A stretch of DNA of 64,000 bases from Streptacidiphilus melanogenes (GTDB taxonomy: Bacteria; Actinomycetota; Actinomycetes; Streptomycetales; Streptomycetaceae), in the NCBI RefSeq assembly GCF_000787835.1, contig NZ_BBPP01000036.1:1-64000 (forward strand). The letters are read 5' to 3'. The translations under genes and the position numbers were made by a program. The notes under the pieces were generated by a model. The model ran no database searches, was not told the DNA's origin, and saw only the letters and a program-made list of their open reading frames with translations. Of this stretch, positions 38,808-46,820 are shown one piece after another; within the stretch, counting starts at the first letter, position 1, and each line of letters begins with the position of its first letter.

Positions 38808-40052
38808 ATGAGCGCTGCCTCCCCCACTCCAGACGCATCCATCCGTCCTGCCGACCGCCGGGTCTCGGCCCGCGTCGGCGCCATCGCGGAGTCCGCGACG
38901 CTGGCCGTCGACGCCAAGGCCAAGGCCCTGAAGGCCGCCGGGCGTCCGGTGATCGGCTTCGGCGCGGGCGAGCCGGACTTCCCGACGCCGGACTACATCG
39001 TCGAGGAGGCCGTGGCCGCCTGCCGCGACCCGAAGAACCACCGCTACACCCCCGCCGGCGGCCTGCCCGAGCTCAAGGCCGCCATCGCCGCCAAGACGCT
39101 GCGCGACTCCGGATGGGCCGTGGACGCCTCCCAGGTGCTCGTCACCAACGGCGGCAAGCAGGCCATCTACGAGGCCTTCGCCGCGATCCTGGACCCGGGC
39201 GACGAGGTGATCGTCCCCGCGCCGTACTGGACCACCTACCCCGAGTCGATCCAACTCGCGGGCGGCGTGGCGGTCGAGGTCGTGGCCGACGAGACCACCG
39301 GCTACAAGGTCTCCGTCGAGCAGCTGGAGGCCGCGCGCACCGAGAACACCAAGGTGCTGCTCTTCGTCTCCCCCTCCAACCCGACGGGCGCGGTCTACAC
39401 TCGCGCGGAGGTCGAGGCGGTCGGCCGCTGGGCCGCCGAGCACGGCCTGTGGGTGCTGACCGACGAGATCTACGAGCACCTGGTGTACGGGGACGCCGAG
39501 TTCGTCTCCCTGCCGGTCGCGGTGCCGGAGCTGGCCGACAAGTGCATCGTGGTCAACGGCGTCGCCAAGACCTACGCGATGACGGGCTGGCGCGTGGGGT
39601 GGGTCATCGGCCCGCAGGACGTCGTCAAGGCCGCGACCAACCTGCAGTCGCACGCCACCTCCAACGTCAGCAACGTCGCCCAGCGTGCGGCGCTGGCGGC
39701 CGTCGCCGGGGACCTGGCGGCGGTCGACGAGATGAAGGTCGCCTTCGACCGGCGCCGGCGCACCATCGTCTCGATGCTGAACGAGATCCCCGGCGTGCTC
39801 TGCCCCGAGCCCGAGGGCGCGTTCTACGCCTACCCGTCGGTCAAGGCGCTGCTGGGCAAGGAGATCCGGGGCCGGCGCCCCGCCACCTCGGCGGAGCTGG
39901 CCTCGCTGATCCTGGACGAGGCCGAGGTCGCCGTGGTCCCGGGCGAGGCCTTCGGCACCCCCGGCTACCTGCGGCTCAGCTACGCGCTGGGCGACGAGGA
40001 CCTGGTCGAGGGCGTCAGCCGGATCCAGAAGCTCTTGAGCGAGGCGCAGTAG
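38808..40052 (+). CDS. aspC: Pyridoxal-phosphate aminotransferase, AspC family
   Basis: A 414-residue fold-type I class I aminotransferase, probably aspartate (or aromatic/prephenate) transaminase. The PLP lysine is Lys254 in [35 protein letters not shown] and [10 protein letters not shown] are the cofactor-binding and substrate-loop motifs, and the final arginine for the substrate carboxylate lies in PGYLRLSYA. It is divergent from tRNA-Trp-secE; the same neighbour is found in Streptomyces. Substrate preference cannot be read from the sequence. Confidence 0.92.
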   Translation: MSAASPTPDASIRPADRRVSARVGAIAESATLAVDAKAKALKAAGRPVIGFGAGEPDFPTPDYIVEEAVAACRDPKNHRYTPAGGLPELKAAIAAKTLRDSGWAVDASQVLVTNGGKQAIYEAFAAILDPGDEVIVPAPYWTTYPESIQLAGGVAVEVVADETTGYKVSVEQLEAARTENTKVLLFVSPSNPTGAVYTRAEVEAVGRWAAEHGLWVLTDEIYEHLVYGDAEFVSLPVAVPELADKCIVVNGVAKTYAMTGWRVGWVIGPQDVVKAATNLQSHATSNVSNVAQRAALAAVAGDLAAVDEMKVAFDRRRRTIVSMLNEIPGVLCPEPEGAFYAYPSVKALLGKEIRGRRPATSAELASLILDEAEVAVVPGEAFGTPGYLRLSYALGDEDLVEGVSRIQKLLSEAQ

Positions 40053-40059
40053 CCCTGTC

Positions 40060-40090
40060 GAGGGGCGCGAGGAGCCTCCTCGCGCCCCTC
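40060..40090 (+). terminator. Terminator after the aminotransferase
   Basis: A perfect 14-bp stem (GAGGGGCGCGAGGA with its complement, loop GCC) starts 8 bp after the stop codon. It separates aspC from add. Confidence 0.75.
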
Positions 40091-40112
40091 GGCGCCCCGG
40101 TAGGATCTGTGG

Positions 40113-41189
40113 ATGGAACAGGTACTAGCCCCGTCCCGTCCGTCGACGCTGCCTTCCGCGCCCCGTGATGTCCGGCTGCTGCCGAAGGCCCACCTGCACC
40201 TGCACTTCACCGGCTCCATGCGTCCCACGACGCTGCTGGAGCTCGCCGACAAGCACGGCATCCGGCTCCCGGAGGCGCTGGTCAGCTCCGAGCCGCCCAA
40301 GCTGCGGGCCACCGACGAACGCGGCTGGTTCCGGTTCCAGCGCCTGTACGACGCCGCGCGGAACTGCCTGCAGGACGAGGACGACATCCGGCGGCTGGTC
40401 CTCGAGGCCGCCGAGGACGAACGGGCCGACGGCTCCGGGTGGCTGGAGATCCAGGTCGACCCCACCTCCTACGCGCCGCGTCTCGGCGGCCTGATCCCCG
40501 CGCTGGAGCTGGTCCTGGACGCCGTGAACGACGCCTCGCGCCGCACCGGCGTGGGCATCCGGGTTCTGGTGGCCGCGAACCGGATGAAGCACCCCCTCGA
40601 CGCCCGCACGCTGGCCCGCCTCGCGGTGCGCTACGCGGACCAGGGGGTCGTCGGGTTCGGCCTGTCGAACGACGAACGCCGGGGCCTGGCACGGGACTTC
40701 GACCGCGCGTTCCGGATCGCCACCGAGGCCGGGCTGCTGGCCGCGCCGCACGGGGGCGAGCTCGCGGGTCCGTCGAGTGTCCGGTCCTGCCTCGACGACC
40801 TGGGCGCCCGCCGCATCGGGCACGGCGTACGGGCCGCCGAGAACCCGGAGTTGATGCGAAGGCTGGCACAGGAGCAGGTCACCTGCGAGGTGTGCCCGGC
40901 GTCCAACGTCGCCCTCGGCGTCTACGAGCGCCCCGAGGACGTGCCGCTGCGGAAGCTCTTCGAGGCGGGCGTGCCGCTCGCACTGGGCGCGGACGACCCG
41001 TTGCTGTTCGGCTCGCGCCTCGCCGCGCAGTACGAGTCGGCGCGGCAGCACCACGGTTTCACGGACGAGGAGTTGGCCGAGCTGGCCCGCCAGGGCGTGC
41101 GCGGCTCGCTGGCCCCCGAGCCGGTCCGGGCCCGGCTGCTGTCGGGCATCGACGCCTGGCTGGCGCAGCCCGACGGGCAGCCGGAGTAG
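40113..41189 (+). CDS. add: Adenosine deaminase
   Basis: A 358-residue metal-dependent hydrolase that deaminates adenosine or deoxyadenosine. Zinc ligands are His29 and His31 (AHLHLHFTGSM), a His in the AAPHGGELAGP segment and the Asp pair in LGADDPLLFG; RRIGHGVRA carries the catalytic His. The loop after the HxH motif reads FTGS rather than the common LDGS/LEGS. It converges on murB with a 20-bp gap. Confidence 0.9.
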   Translation: MEQVLAPSRPSTLPSAPRDVRLLPKAHLHLHFTGSMRPTTLLELADKHGIRLPEALVSSEPPKLRATDERGWFRFQRLYDAARNCLQDEDDIRRLVLEAAEDERADGSGWLEIQVDPTSYAPRLGGLIPALELVLDAVNDASRRTGVGIRVLVAANRMKHPLDARTLARLAVRYADQGVVGFGLSNDERRGLARDFDRAFRIATEAGLLAAPHGGELAGPSSVRSCLDDLGARRIGHGVRAAENPELMRRLAQEQVTCEVCPASNVALGVYERPEDVPLRKLFEAGVPLALGADDPLLFGSRLAAQYESARQHHGFTDEELAELARQGVRGSLAPEPVRARLLSGIDAWLAQPDGQPE

Positions 41190-41209
41190 GCCCTACCGCC
41201 GCACCGGCG

Positions 41210-42268
41210 TCAGAGTTCGACGCCCACCATGACGGGCTCGTTCACCAGCGTCACCCCGAACGCGTCGGCGACGCCGCCCTGGACCTCGCGGGCCAGGGCC
41301 AGCAGGTCGGCGGCGGTGGCGTTGCCGCGGTTGGTGAGGGCGAGGGTGTGCTTGCCGGAGAGGCGGGCCGGGCCGGTGCCGTAGCCCTTGGTGAAGCCGG
41401 CCTTGTCGATCAGCCAGGCCGCGGAGGTCTTCACGCGGCCCTCCCCCGCCGGATACGCCGGCGGCTGGGCGTCGGGGCCGAGGCGCTCGGCGACGCGGGC
41501 CAGGAAGGCGGCGTGCTCGGCCTCGGTGAGGATCGGGTTGGTGAAGAAGGAGCCTGCCGACCAGGTGTCGTGGTCTTCCGGGTCGAGGACCATGCCCTTG
41601 CCGGAACGGAGCTTCAGCACCGTCTCCCGGGCCGCGCGCAGGTCCGCGCGCTCGCCTTGGCCGACGCCGAGGGCGCGGGCCGCCTCGGCGTACCGGACGG
41701 GGCTGGACGCGCCGCCCTCGTCCGAGAGCCGGAAGGTGACCCGCAGCACGACGTACCGGTCGGGCTCGGCCTTGAAGCGGCTGTGCCGGTAGGCGAAGCC
41801 GCATTCGGCGGCGGGGACGGTCACCGTCTCCCCCGCGCGGCGGTCGTAGGCGACGACCTCGGTGATCGTGTCCGCGACCTCCTGGCCGTACGCGCCGACG
41901 TTCTGCACCGGGGTGGCCCCCGCCGAGCCCGGGATACCGGCCAGGAACTCGATGCCTGCGAGCCCGTGGTCGAGGACGGCGCGGTCGACGACCTGCGACC
42001 AGACCTCGCCCGCGGCGACGGTGAGGCGGTCGCCGTCGAGCACGCAGCCCTCGGTGGCGACGCGCAGCACGGTCCCTGGGAAGCCGGCGTCCCCGATCAC
42101 CAGGTTGCTGCCGCCTCCCAGCACCAGCAGCGGCTCGCCCGCGGCATCGGCGGCACGAACGACGGCGACGACCTCGTCGTCGGTCGTCGCCGCCACCAGC
42201 CGGGCGGCGGGCCCGCCGATCCGGAGCGTGGTCAGGGGGGCCAGGGGCGCGTCATGGAGTTCCTGCAC
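41210..42268 (-). CDS. murB: UDP-N-acetylenolpyruvoylglucosamine reductase
   Basis: A 352-residue FAD enzyme that reduces UDP-GlcNAc-enolpyruvate to UDP-MurNAc, the second committed step of peptidoglycan synthesis. FAD-binding GGGSNLVIGDAGFPG and GIPGSAGATPVQNVGAYGQE are present, with FAYRHSRFK, and the catalytic Ser lies in WSAGSFFTNP. The GTG at 42268 (VQELHDAPLAPLTTLRIG) is chosen because the longer frame reads through repetitive DNA. No Shine-Dalgarno sequence is evident, so the mRNA may be leaderless. Confidence 0.93.
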   Translation of the reverse strand: MQELHDAPLAPLTTLRIGGPAARLVAATTDDEVVAVVRAADAAGEPLLVLGGGSNLVIGDAGFPGTVLRVATEGCVLDGDRLTVAAGEVWSQVVDRAVLDHGLAGIEFLAGIPGSAGATPVQNVGAYGQEVADTITEVVAYDRRAGETVTVPAAECGFAYRHSRFKAEPDRYVVLRVTFRLSDEGGASSPVRYAEAARALGVGQGERADLRAARETVLKLRSGKGMVLDPEDHDTWSAGSFFTNPILTEAEHAAFLARVAERLGPDAQPPAYPAGEGRVKTSAAWLIDKAGFTKGYGTGPARLSGKHTLALTNRGNATAADLLALAREVQGGVADAFGVTLVNEPVMVGVEL

Positions 42269-42476
42269 GGGGTCTAGCGTACGGGCCGCGGGCCGCCGTC
42301 CCGGCAGGCCACCGGCCCCCGGGGGCGGCGTCCGCGCGGGCCGGCGGCCTGCCGGGACGGCGAGCGGCAGGGCGGCGGCCTTCGGCCAGGCCCGGCGGCC
42401 GCACCGGCAAGTCGGCCTGCGGCCGCGGCTCCCCTGGGCCACCCTCCGGCTCGCCACCACGAGGGCTCCCTGCCGC

Positions 42477-43095
42477 AGGCCGGTGGGAGGGGGTGGCCGT
42501 CAGGCCACGGGTACCGGGGGCGCCCACGGCATCCGCCGTACCCGCAGGGGCGCCGGGAGGCGACCGGGTGGGCGCCCACAGCACCGGGGTATCCGCAGGG
42601 ACCGGCATCCGCCGTACCCGCAGCGGCGCCGGAGCCGACCAGGTGGACCGCTGCCGCGAGGGAGCCCGGTGGGGCGGCGATGCGCCGACAGGTCGGCAGG
42701 TCACCGAAGCACCGCCGGCCTCCGGCCGGGCTCCCCGCAAGCGCACTCGCTCGACGGGGCTCCCGGCCGAAGGCCGGTGGGAGGGGGTGGCCGTCAGGCC
42801 ACGGGTGCCGCGCTGGTGTCCACGGCATCCGCCGTACCCGCAGCGGCGCCGGAGGCGACCGGGTGGGCCGTCGCCGCGAGGGAGCCCGGTGGGGCGGCGA
42901 TGCGCCGACAGGTCGGCAGGTCACCGAAGCACCGCCGGCCTCCGGCCGGGCTCCCCGCAAGCGCGCTCGCTCGACGGGGCTCCCGGCCGAAGGCCGGTGG
43001 GAGGCCGGTGGCCGTCAGGCCACGGGTGCCGCGCTGGTGTCCACGGCATCCGCCGTACCCGCAGCGGCGCCGGAGGCGACCGGGTGGGCCGTCGC
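42477..43095. repeat. Tandem duplication of the MFS gene 3' end
   Basis: Three direct copies of a unit of about 220 bp: 42477-42770 (degenerate, with a roughly 75-bp internal rearrangement), 42771-42990 and 42991-43095 (partial, overlapping the end of the MFS gene). Copies two and three are almost identical for about 105 bp. A 20-bp subsequence (GGCATCCGCCGTACCCGCAG) recurs at 42528, 42604, 42824 and 43045. Each full copy re-encodes, on the minus strand, the exporter C-terminus ending TADAVDTSAAPVA and its stop. The whole 746-bp murB-MFS gap is made of or bordered by these repeats. Confidence 0.85.
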
Positions 43096-44463
43096 GGTGC
43101 GGGAGCGGCGCGGGGCGCAGAGGATGGCGACGGTCGCCGCGGCGATCGCCGCCGCGCCCACCCACAAGGCCGGGGTGAGGCCGTCCACGTAGCTCTGGCC
43201 GCTGGCGTAGCTGCCGTGCGCGGTGAAGACCGACGTCAGCACCGCGACGCCGAGCGCGCCGCCGACCTCGCGCAACGCGTTGTTCGCACCGGAGGCCACG
43301 CCCTGTTCCTGCGGCCGGACGGAGCCCATCAGCACGGCCGCGACCGGGCTGAAGAAGAGCGCCATGCCGATCCCGGAGATGACCAGCGGCGGGACCTGCG
43401 CGGCGTAGCTGACGTGCGGCGAGACGATCACCGCGAACCAGGCCAGCCCGAGGGTCTGCAGGGCCAGGCCCATGGCGATGACCACCCGGCCGCCGATCCG
43501 GTCGACCAGCAGGCCGGCCAGCGGGGCGACGAGCATCGGCATGCCGGTCCAGGGCAGCATCCGCACGCCCGCGGTCATCGGGCTGTAGCCCTGGACGTTC
43601 TGCAGGAACTGGCTGAGCAGGAAGATCGCGCCGAACATGCCGAGCGACATCAGCATCGAGGCCGCGTTGACGGCGGAGAAGGTGCGGATGCGGAACAGGC
43701 GCAGCGGCAGCAGCGGCGTGGCGGTGCGGGACTCCCAGACGAGGAAGGAGAGAAGCAGCGCGGCCCCGACCACCAGCCCGGAGAGCACGGGCGCGCTGGT
43801 CCAGCCGTCGGAGTTGCCGCGGATCAGGCCGTAGACGATGCCGAAGAGTCCGAGGCTGGCCAGGGCGGTGCCGACGACGTCGAGGCGGCTGTTAGGGCCG
43901 TGGGACTCGGTCAGCCGCAGGCGGGCCAGCGGCAGCAGCGCCACGCCGATGGGCACGTTCAGCGCGAAGATCCACTGCCAGGAGAGGTGCTCGACGACCG
44001 TCCCGCCGATCAGCGGGCCGAGCGCCACGGCCATGCCGTTGACGGCCCCCCAGGCGCCGAAGGCGAGCCCGCGCCGTGCGGCGGGGACCGCCGCGGTGAG
44101 CAGGGTGAGGCTGACCGGGGTGAGCAGCGCCGCCCCGACGCCCTGCGCGGCGCGGGCCGCGACCAGCGCGCCGATGTTCGGCGCGAGCGCGGCGGCGAGC
44201 GAGGAGAGCGTGAACAGCGCGAGGCCGACGGTGAAGACCCGCCGTCTCCCGAAGCGGTCGCCGAGGGCCGCGCCGAGCATGAGCAGCACGGCGAAGGTCA
44301 GGGTGTAGGCGTTGACGGTCCACTCGAGGTCGGTGATGCCGCCGCCGAGGTGGGCCCGGATGGAGGGCAGGGCGGTGGTCACCACGAGGTTGTCGAGGGC
44401 GGCCATGAAGCCTGCGGTACTGGTGATGAGGAAGGCCCAGACGGCCGGGCTGATCTTGCGCAT
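43015..44463 (-). CDS. MFS multidrug exporter, DHA2 (EmrB/QacA) family
   Basis: A 482-residue transporter with about 14 hydrophobic segments. It contains the DHA2 motif in TAGFMAALDNLVVTTALPSI, the loop 2-3 motif GDRFGRRRVF and motif C-like GPLIGGTVVEHLSWQWIF in segment 5. It should expel a hydrophobic or cationic compound using the proton gradient. GGGGGA precedes the ATG at 44463. The last 25 residues (from TAHPVASGAAAG) are low-complexity and encoded within a tandem repeat. A TetR gene lies upstream on the same strand, and an operator-like inverted repeat sits in between. Confidence 0.92.
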   Translation of the reverse strand: MRKISPAVWAFLITSTAGFMAALDNLVVTTALPSIRAHLGGGITDLEWTVNAYTLTFAVLLMLGAALGDRFGRRRVFTVGLALFTLSSLAAALAPNIGALVAARAAQGVGAALLTPVSLTLLTAAVPAARRGLAFGAWGAVNGMAVALGPLIGGTVVEHLSWQWIFALNVPIGVALLPLARLRLTESHGPNSRLDVVGTALASLGLFGIVYGLIRGNSDGWTSAPVLSGLVVGAALLLSFLVWESRTATPLLPLRLFRIRTFSAVNAASMLMSLGMFGAIFLLSQFLQNVQGYSPMTAGVRMLPWTGMPMLVAPLAGLLVDRIGGRVVIAMGLALQTLGLAWFAVIVSPHVSYAAQVPPLVISGIGMALFFSPVAAVLMGSVRPQEQGVASGANNALREVGGALGVAVLTSVFTAHGSYASGQSYVDGLTPALWVGAAAIAAATVAILCAPRRSRTATAHPVASGAAAGTADAVDTSAAPVA

Positions 44464-44485
44464 GCTGTCCCCCAGGCGCAGCTTG

Positions 44486-44507
44486 AAAGTAATCAATCAA
44501 TAACTTT
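44486..44507. promoter_or_regulatory. Second TetR operator, upstream of the exporter
   Basis: An inverted repeat with AAAGTAAT and ATAACTTT arms. Its complement matches the TetR-upstream operator at 16 of 18 core positions (AGTTA, TG, TTGATTACT). It lies 23 bp before the exporter start, ideal for blocking transcription. Confidence 0.65.
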
Positions 44508-44538
44508 GACGGGCAAAAAACACGCTTCAGGGGACGAC

Positions 44539-45111
44539 TCAGACCGCGGGGCAGCCGAGGTACTCCTTGCCGAAGCCCTGCCACAAGCGGTGATCCACCG
44601 GAAAGCCCATGGCGACCAGGTTGTTGATCAGCATCCCGTAGGCGAAGAACTCGGTGACCTCCTCCGGCGTCGCACCGGAGGCCGAGGCCACCGTGTCCCA
44701 CAGATCCGTCCAGAGGGCGCGGACGGCCTCGCCCACCTCGTGGTCGCCGGCAGCCTCGGCGGCCGCCGCGGAGACGTACATCTGGAGCTGCATGAGCAGC
44801 CGAGACCTGTCCTCGATCAGCTTGAAGTAGACCTCGCCCATCGCCCGACGGGCCTCCTCGCCGTGCTTGCCCTCGGCCGCCTCGAGGAAGCTCTGCTTGA
44901 TCTCCTCCGTACAGCGGCGGACGGCGGCCTCGAAGAGCGCGCGCTTGTTCTCGAACAGGCGGAACAGGTACGGCTGCGACACCCCGACCCGGCGAGCGAT
45001 CGCCGCGGTCGAGGTGCCGTTGTAGCCGTGGTCGGCGAACTCGATCACGGCGGCACGGATGACGCTCTCGCGTCGCTCCTCCGCGCTCATCCGCATGCTC
45101 GTCTTCGCCAT
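44539..45111 (-). CDS. TetR-family transcriptional repressor
   Basis: A 190-residue regulator. The N-terminal helix-turn-helix spans about residues 14-60 (RRESVIRAAVIEFADHGYNG, TSTAAIARRVGVSQPYLFRL). The C-terminal ligand domain contains HEVGEAVRALWTDLWDTVAS. It is followed by the DHA2 exporter on the same strand and has matching palindromes upstream of itself and of the exporter, so it very probably represses both until an exported ligand binds. Confidence 0.93.
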   Translation of the reverse strand: MAKTSMRMSAEERRESVIRAAVIEFADHGYNGTSTAAIARRVGVSQPYLFRLFENKRALFEAAVRRCTEEIKQSFLEAAEGKHGEEARRAMGEVYFKLIEDRSRLLMQLQMYVSAAAAEAAGDHEVGEAVRALWTDLWDTVASASGATPEEVTEFFAYGMLINNLVAMGFPVDHRLWQGFGKEYLGCPAV

Positions 45112-45117
45112 GGTTCA

Positions 45118-45141
45118 AAGTTAGTGGTTGATTACTAACTT
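45118..45141. promoter_or_regulatory. TetR operator
   Basis: A perfect palindrome: AAGTTAGT (45118-45125) and ACTAACTT (45134-45141) with an 8-bp spacer, 6 bp before the TetR ATG and in the 56-bp gap to the MaoC gene. It is strikingly AT-rich against the surrounding DNA. Confidence 0.75.
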
Positions 45142-45167
45142 CGTCAAGAGGTGTCGCGCGGCCGGTC

Positions 45168-45596
45168 TCAGGCCAGCTGGACGACGGCCCGGGACATGCC
45201 CAGCACCTTCTGGCCCGCGCTGGTCGCGACCAGGTCCACGCGGACCCGGCGGTCGTCCAGCTTGGCCGCCACCTTGCCGCTGACCTCGATCCGGGCGCCC
45301 GACTCGTCGTTCGGCACGACGACCGGCTTGGTGAAGCGGACGCCGTACTCGACCACCGCACCCGGGTCGACCACCCAGTCGGTGACCACGCGGACGGCCT
45401 CGGCCATGGTGAACATGCCGTGGGCGATCACGTCCGGCAGGCCCACGGACGTGGCGAAGGCCTCGTTCCAGTGGATCGGGTTGAAGTCCCCGGAGGCTCC
45501 CGCGTACTGGACCAGAGTGGCCCGGGTCACCGGGAAGGACTGCGCCGGCAGCTCGGTGCCGACCTCGACCTCGTCGTAGTTGACGATCGCGCTCAT
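45168..45596 (-). CDS. MaoC-like dehydratase
   Basis: A 142-residue single hot-dog domain protein. It has the hydratase-2 motif YAGASGDFNPIHWNEAFA (about 31-48) with the catalytic Asp and His, and VIAHGMFTMAEAVR. It probably hydrates an enoyl thioester or dehydrates a 3-hydroxyacyl thioester as a heterodimer with the neighbouring protein, like mycobacterial HadA/HadB. It follows its partner by 8 bp. Confidence 0.9.
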   Translation of the reverse strand: MSAIVNYDEVEVGTELPAQSFPVTRATLVQYAGASGDFNPIHWNEAFATSVGLPDVIAHGMFTMAEAVRVVTDWVVDPGAVVEYGVRFTKPVVVPNDESGARIEVSGKVAAKLDDRRVRVDLVATSAGQKVLGMSRAVVQLA

Positions 45597-45604
45597 CGCT
45601 GACC

Positions 45605-46057
45605 TCACTCCCCCTCGGCGGCGCGCGCCACCAGCGTCATGTAGGACGTCACCACGTGCTCGCCGCTCTCGTCGGCCACCTCGCCGCGGACGGTGAGGAC
45701 CTCGTTCCCGGCGAGCGACTTGATGGAGTCGATCACGCAGGTCACGCTCAGCCGGTCGCCGGCCCGGACCGGGCGGGTGTAGACGAAGCGCTGGTCGCCG
45801 TGGACGACACGGGAGTAGTCCAGGCCGAGCTCCGGGTCCTGGACCACCTGCGCGGCGGCGCGATAGGTGATCACGAACGGGAAGGTCGGCGGGGCGACCA
45901 CGTCCGGGTGGCCGAGCGCCTTGGCGGCGTCGCGGTCCGTGTACGCCGGGTTGGCGTCGCGGACGGCCTCGGCGAACTCGCGGATCTTCTCCCGGCCCAC
46001 CTCGTAGGCCGGGGTGGGCGGGTAGGTCCGCCCGACGAAGGCGGGGTCCAGCGGCAT
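45605..46057 (-). CDS. MaoC-family dehydratase N-terminal domain protein (HadA-like)
   Basis: A 150-residue hot-dog protein starting MPLDPAFVGRTYPPTPAYEV, with VAPPTFPFVITYRAAAQVV and HGDQRFVYTRPVRAGDRL. It lacks the D-x4-H catalytic motif of its neighbour, as expected for the stabilising, substrate-binding half of a HadAB-type dehydratase. The ATG at 46057 is preferred; a longer frame gives unrelated residues. It lies between rpmG and the catalytic partner. Confidence 0.88.
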   Translation of the reverse strand: MPLDPAFVGRTYPPTPAYEVGREKIREFAEAVRDANPAYTDRDAAKALGHPDVVAPPTFPFVITYRAAAQVVQDPELGLDYSRVVHGDQRFVYTRPVRAGDRLSVTCVIDSIKSLAGNEVLTVRGEVADESGEHVVTSYMTLVARAAEGE

Positions 46058-46201
46058 GCGTGACTCCTGACGTGACGAGGATGGTGCCTGGTGCTTGGTG
46101 TGCGGATGCGGACACGACGAAAGGCCGCCCCCATGAACTGGGAGCGGCCTTCGTCTGAAAACCATTCGGTCGAGACCGACCCTGTGCCTTGCGGCCTGGG
46201 G

Positions 46202-46366
46202 TCAGCGGGTCTCGCGGTGCGCGGTGTGAGCGTTGCAGCGGGGGCAGTGCTTCTTCATCTCAAGACGGTCCGGGTCGTTACGCCGGTTCTTCTTGGTGAT
46301 GTAGTTCCGCTCCTTGCACTCCACGCACGCCAGCGTGATCTTCGGACGGACATCAGTGGCGGCCAC
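46202..46366 (-). CDS. rpmG: 50S ribosomal protein L33, zinc-binding form
   Basis: A 54-residue L33 starting at GTG ([20 protein letters not shown]), with CVEC and CPRC giving four zinc-ligand cysteines (C+ type). It is downstream of tRNA-Thr and tRNA-Met and is probably transcribed with them, an arrangement shared by streptomycetes. Confidence 0.96.
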   Translation of the reverse strand: MAATDVRPKITLACVECKERNYITKKNRRNDPDRLEMKKHCPRCNAHTAHRETR

Positions 46367-46452
46367 GGGAGTGCCTTCCTCGGACAGACAACGTTACAGA
46401 CAGACAAGAGTAGCCGATCGAGTGGTTACCCGAAAATCGGCTACAGGCGTGG

Positions 46453-46525
46453 TAGCGGTGACCGGACTTGAACCGGTGACACAGCGATTATGAGCCGCTT
46501 GCTCTACCAACTGAGCTACACCGCC
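46453..46525 (-). tRNA. trnM: tRNA-Met (CAT anticodon, elongator)
   Basis: A 73-nt cloverleaf: acceptor GGCGGTG with CACCGCT (terminal G-U), D arm GCTCAGTTGGTAGAGC, anticodon loop CTCATAA, T loop TTCAAGT. It lacks the C1 mismatch of initiator tRNA. CCA is not encoded. Confidence 0.96.
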
Positions 46526-46571
46526 ACGACGATCGCGCTCCCCGCCTTGCGACGGGGAACCCTCTCATCCG

Positions 46572-46644
46572 AGCCCCCATGCGGAATCGAACCGCAGACC
46601 TTCTCCTTACCATGGAGACGCTCTACCGACTGAGCTATAGGGGC
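46572..46644 (-). tRNA. trnT: tRNA-Thr (GGT anticodon)
   Basis: A 73-nt cloverleaf: acceptor GCCCCTA with TGGGGGC, D arm GCTCAGTCGGTAGAGC, anticodon loop ATGGTAA, T loop TTCGATT. It is the first gene of a tRNA-Thr, tRNA-Met, rpmG unit. Confidence 0.96.
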
Positions 46645-46820
46645 GAACGGGGAAGACATTACACGGTCCGCAGCCCAACCGTGAAATCCGTTCAGCGCCA
46701 CCCCGGTACGACTAATCCCGCCCCGGCCCGTGCGCCCCACGCGCCTCCCGGACGACCCGTCCACCGGGCCCTAGGCTCACTGGTCTGCGATCTTGCGAGC
46801 GAGGGAGCGAACCGGCATGG

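Noticed and set aside
42493-45138. An 881-codon plus-strand open frame opposite the MFS gene and TetR
   Set aside because: Starts in the tandem repeat and continues as the shadow of the exporter and repressor; composition is low-complexity.
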